Assembly: GCA_026770585.1 (NCBI GenBank) | Contig: MU646308.1 | Location: 237,393-252,063, forward strand | Source of the DNA: Baffinella frigidus | Lineage: Eukaryota > Cryptophyceae > Cryptomonadales > Baffinellaceae | Length of the DNA stretch: 14,671 nucleotides | Direction of reading: 5' to 3' | Part shown: one piece after another, positions 12,613 through 14,671 of the stretch | How positions within the stretch are numbered: position 1 is the stretch's first letter | Layout of the letters: each line of letters opens with the position of its first letter | Notes under the pieces: model-generated | Told to the model about the DNA's origin: nothing | What the model saw: only the letters and a program-made list of their open reading frames with translations | The model's database searches: none | Made by a program: the position numbers and the translations under genes

Positions 12613-12740
12613 CCACCCTGGAGGCAAGTTCTGGGCAAATCGATTGTTTCGCAAGTCAACCCCATACAAATGCGCCCGGAATCCGGGCGCATCTGTGGGA
12701 GATTAACTTAAGATTTGCCCCTGGGTTGCCTCCAGGGTGG
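12613..12740. mobile_element. Hairpin element with CCACCCTGGAGG ends, copy 1
   Basis: 128 bp: CCACCCTGGAGGCAAG at the left, GCCTCCAGGGTGG at the right, stems AAGTCAA...TTAACTT, and a central perfect palindrome ATGCGCCCGGAATCCGGGCGCAT (12670-12692). It ends 44 bp before the exon at 12785, so it lies in an intron of that gene if the gene extends upstream. Confidence 0.9.
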
Positions 12741-12784
12741 CACTCTGGCCTCCACCCACCGCTGACGCTCGGCACCCCCGGCAG

Positions 12785-13045
12785 ATCGCAGCAACCTCAC
12801 GGCGTTCAGCTTCCAGCCCACGCTCTACAAGGAGAGCGTCCTCGGCAAGCGCGACCGCCCGCACGACGTCTAAGCCCTAAGCCCTGAACCCTAAACCCTA
12901 AACCCTGAACCCTCAACCCTCAACCCTCAACCAGGTCGTGCTCGACCCCCCGATGCCCCTAGCGATGAACCCCAAGACCCTGAAAGCCGCGGCGTGGTGC
13001 ATCTACCAGAGCGCCACGCCCTTCGATTCCGCGCAGATGCACCAG
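12785..13045 (+). CDS. Two internal exons of an unrecognised protein gene
   Basis: Exon 1, 12785-12867, follows CCCCCGGCAG and reads, after two leading bases, RSNLTAFSFQPTLYKESVLG then KRDRPHD. A 67-bp intron (GTCTAA...CAACCAG) is removed. Exon 2, 12935-13045, continues in phase 0 with VVLDPPMPLAMNPKTLKAAA then WCIYQSATPFDSAQMHQ and ends at CAG|GTGCCT. Both are GC-rich at third positions like the ankyrin exons, unlike the DNA around them. I do not recognise the family and see no catalytic motif in these 64 codons. If exon 1 is not spliced at 12867 it ends three codons on, at a TAA after HDV, giving a terminal exon instead; the good continuation in exon 2 argues against that. The earlier and later exons were not found; the next would lie beyond 13210 or outside the window. 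Confidence 0.7.
12868..12934 (+). repeat. 67-bp intron of CCCTAAA / CCCTCAA repeats
   Basis: GTCTAAGCC... to ...CTCAACCAG. Apart from the first and last few bases it is telomere-like units, C-rich on the coding strand, as in the ankyrin gene. Confidence 0.7.
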
Positions 13046-13127
13046 GTGCCTCTTCAGTTTGGGGTTCGGGGAGGGGGGGATGCTGAGTGCTTCCTCTCCC
13101 GCTGGCTGCGGGGTTCGTGTGCGCCGG

Positions 13128-13166
13128 TTTGGGGTTTAGGGTTTAGGGTTTGGGGTTTAGGGTTTA
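13128..13166 (-). repeat. TTTAGGG / TTTGGGG array in the opposite orientation
   Basis: About five 7-bp units, G-rich on the plus strand, lying after the donor at 13046. This is the reverse of the orientation in the other introns of plus-strand genes. It may belong to a minus-strand transcript, or the orientation rule has exceptions. Confidence 0.75.
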
Positions 13167-13170
13167 CCAT

Positions 13171-13210
13171 ACACGTGTGGTGCTCCTCACCACACACGTG
13201 TGGTGCTCCT
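13171..13210 (+). repeat. Duplicated ACACGTGTGGTGCTCCT
   Basis: The 17-bp word occurs exactly at 13171-13187 and 13194-13210. Each contains the palindrome ACACGTGT. The second copy ends in GCTCCTGCAG, a possible 3' splice site at 13214. Confidence 0.75.
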
Positions 13211-13213
13211 GCA

Positions 13214-13272
13214 GTGGACTGTCGGAACAGAGGCCTGCGCTTTGCTTTCAGTGGTCTTGGTCGATGCTGTGT
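13214..13272 (+). repeat. Dispersed repeat with GGTCTTGGTCGATGC, short copy
   Basis: It matches the first part of the inverted copy at 12273-12331 (TGGACTGTCGGAACAGAGGC, then TTTGCTTTCAGTGGTCTTGG) and stops at GATGCTGT. Confidence 0.7.
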
Positions 13273-13468
13273 CGTGTGTTCCTGCTCCACACCCCTCTGT
13301 GCACCACGCCAGGATGCCCGAAACATCCACTTTTGACATCTTTCAAGGGGAACCCCTTGAATCCTCAAGTCAACCACGTCAGATCTTACGTGGATAAGGC
13401 GTCGGTTTCCCTCGATCAATCTGGCGTGGGAAGGCTACTCGCGAATTCCTGGGGGTGCACAGAGGGGT

Positions 13469-13608
13469 TTATCCGGGGAACCCTATTTTTCTTTCATTCG
13501 ATGGCAACGAAAATTACTACACAATTCGTTCTTACTAGTAATATTAAAGCATTTGTGTAGTAATTTTCGTTGCCGTCAAATGGAAGAAAAATAGGTTTCC
13601 CCGGATAA
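13469..13608. mobile_element. Hairpin element with TTATCCGGGGAA ends
   Basis: 140 bp with ~57-bp arms: TTATCCGGGGAACCCTATTT, then GATGGCAACGAAAATTACTA on the left and the complement on the right with few mismatches; the centre is about 25 bp and AT-rich. The inner arm shares AAAATTACTACACA with 738-751 and 9839-9852. Confidence 0.9.
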
Positions 13609-13697
13609 GGGTGTGAGCGGCCCTGGCTGGAATGGTGATCTTCGCGAAGGATAGCTGATTCTGTTGGGGCTGTGTGCGGTTAGATTGGGGCGCGTTC

Positions 13698-13862
13698 GTT
13701 ACGGAAGCTTCCAGCTCTGGATGGCTTTTCTGGGACCTGAAGCGAATCAAATCCCCTTTCGAGGCCTGAAAAATTTCAAAGCCTGAAAAAGGGGTGAGCG
13801 TAGAGGGGGTTTGATCTGCTTCAGGTCCCAAAAAGCCCATCAGGGCTGGAAACTTCCGAAAC
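13698..13862. mobile_element. Hairpin element with CGGAAGCTTCCAG ends
   Basis: 165 bp. The left arm, CGGAAGCTTCCAGCTCTGGA then TGGGACCTGAAGC, pairs with the right arm, GCTTCAGGTCCC then GGGCTGGAAACTTCCG. A smaller inner hairpin (GAGGCCTGAAAAATTTCAAAGCCTG) lies at about 13761-13786. Confidence 0.85.
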
Positions 13863-13967
13863 TAGCGTTGCATATGATCCTAGAGGCGCCCGCTGTTCAA
13901 TTAGTAGCGTCTCTGGGTTTATTGATACGCGCTAATTAGCCAGGCATCCTTCGAGATTCATACACTT

Positions 13968-14119
13968 CTAGCGGGAAGAGTTTGCTCAAGTCAACCCCCA
14001 TACGAACCGTCAACTTCAGGATCCACACACGCCATAGTGGCGCGTGTTCTTTTCAGCTCAATCTACTCACTCGTTGACAGTTTATACGGGGGTTGACTTG
14101 AACAAAATCTTCCCGCTAG
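13968..14119. mobile_element. Hairpin element with CTAGCGGGAAGA ends
   Basis: 152 bp. The left arm is CTAGCGGGAAGAGTTTGCTC then AAGTCAACCCCCATACG; the right arm is the complement with a few mismatches, ending TCTTCCCGCTAG. The centre contains CACGCCATAGTGGCGCGTG, a second small stem (about 14028-14048). Confidence 0.9.
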
Positions 14120-14297
14120 CTGTGTTATATGCGGGAAGGTGATCCAGCCTCGGACCTCACGCGAGGCCCGATTCAATTGAATCCGTTTTGTTTCAAGTTA
14201 AGGGTGGGATTTTCTATCTTGACCTTGGTAAAGCCTCACCATGGCACACACACCACCCGTAGCACTGCATTCAAGTGCGATACATTCATAGGCTAAC

Positions 14298-14438
14298 GGA
14301 CTAAAAATGGGGTAGTTAGGCCTACGGAATGGCCTACCGTAGGCCGTAGGGCTCCTATGACCAAAAAGTCCTAGGATGTTGGCCTACAGTAGGAGGTCCT
14401 AGGCAATGCCTTAAGCCTAACTACCCCATGTCTAGTCC
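14298..14438. mobile_element. Hairpin element with GGACTA ends
   Basis: 141 bp with ends GGACTAAAAATGGGGTAGTT and AACTACCCCATGTCTAGTCC. The interior is full of GGCCTACGG / CCGTAGGCC and CCTAGG words, similar in style to the interior of the TACAGGGG family. Confidence 0.85.
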
Positions 14439-14466
14439 ATTACCCAATTAATATGAAATCGGGATT

Positions 14467-14595
14467 CCGCCCTGGAGGCAACTTATGGGCAATTCGATGG
14501 TTTCTTAAGTCAATTCCCATACAAATGCGCCCGGAATCCGGGCGCATCTGTGGTAGATTGACTTAAGATTTGCCCCTGGGTTGCCTCCAGGGTGG
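14467..14595. mobile_element. Hairpin element with CCACCCTGGAGG ends, copy 2
   Basis: 129 bp, closely similar to 12613-12740 over the whole length, including the central palindrome with GCGCCCGGAATCCGGGCGC. The left terminus here has one change (CCGCCC for CCACCC). The similarity suggests recent spread. Confidence 0.9.
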
Positions 14596-14645
14596 TGTGT
14601 TGTATCGAATCGGAGGTTGTGCTGGGTGCAGCACATCACAGTTTC

Positions 14646-14671
14646 GGGTTAACCCACACCCTAAACCCTGG
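14646..14671 (+). repeat. Start of another telomere-like stretch
   Basis: GTTAACCCACACCCTAAACC at the end of the window begins another CCCTAAA block, cut by the window edge. Confidence 0.5.

Noticed and set aside
12035-12706. 223-codon plus-strand open frame
   Set aside because: It runs through a polypurine tract, an inverted dispersed repeat and a hairpin element; composition changes along it and no motif is present.
1-14671. Chromosome end or true telomere
   Set aside because: Repeats are degenerate, scattered, in both orientations and bounded by splice sites; no terminal array.

Overview
The window looks like nuclear DNA of a unicellular eukaryote, probably an alga or an alveolate such as a dinoflagellate or a relative. 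Coding sequence comes in short spliced exons. Introns and spacers are packed with 7-bp CCCTAAA-type repeats (the TTTAGGG telomere type) and their variants CCCGAAA, CCCTGAA, CCCTCAA and CCCCAAA. Some 5' splice sites look like GC rather than GT. The rest is dense with short hairpin elements of the MITE type. I see no bacterial operon, rRNA, tRNA or CRISPR array. The species cannot be fixed from the sequence.

Layout. 57-433: last visible exons of a lysine-rich protein gene (+), partial. 515-3930: no convincing gene; a 20-bp tandem array, several copies of a TACAGGGGTACC-ended hairpin element, and a 402-bp inverted-repeat element. 3931-5128: a minus-strand gene for a multi-pass membrane protein, split by a 326-bp intron made of telomere-like repeats. 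5129-5314: short divergent spacer. 5315-8285: a nine-exon plus-strand ankyrin-repeat gene whose conceptual splice product is 294 residues; its eight introns hold telomere-like arrays, a CT tract and transposon-like hairpins. 8286-12612: repeat-rich DNA with hairpin elements and tandem segmental duplications. 12785-13045: two clear internal exons of an unrecognised plus-strand gene. 13469-14595: a train of five different hairpin elements, one after another.

The main result is in the ankyrin gene. Several introns are flanked by direct repeats that span the splice sites (14 bp at intron 7, 9 bp at intron 6, 10 of 11 bp at intron 8, 5-7 bp at others). Intron 7 is built from an element family also present outside genes at 2969-3370, with a second hairpin element nested inside. 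This is the signature of introns created by mobile elements (introners), where the target-site duplication supplies splice sites. It also suggests that telomere-like repeat blocks may have arrived as introns. In the two best-supported genes the repeats have CCCTAAA on the coding strand, although the genes lie on opposite strands.

The genes do not form an operon or recognisable pathway. The membrane-protein gene and the ankyrin gene are divergent and may share a promoter region.
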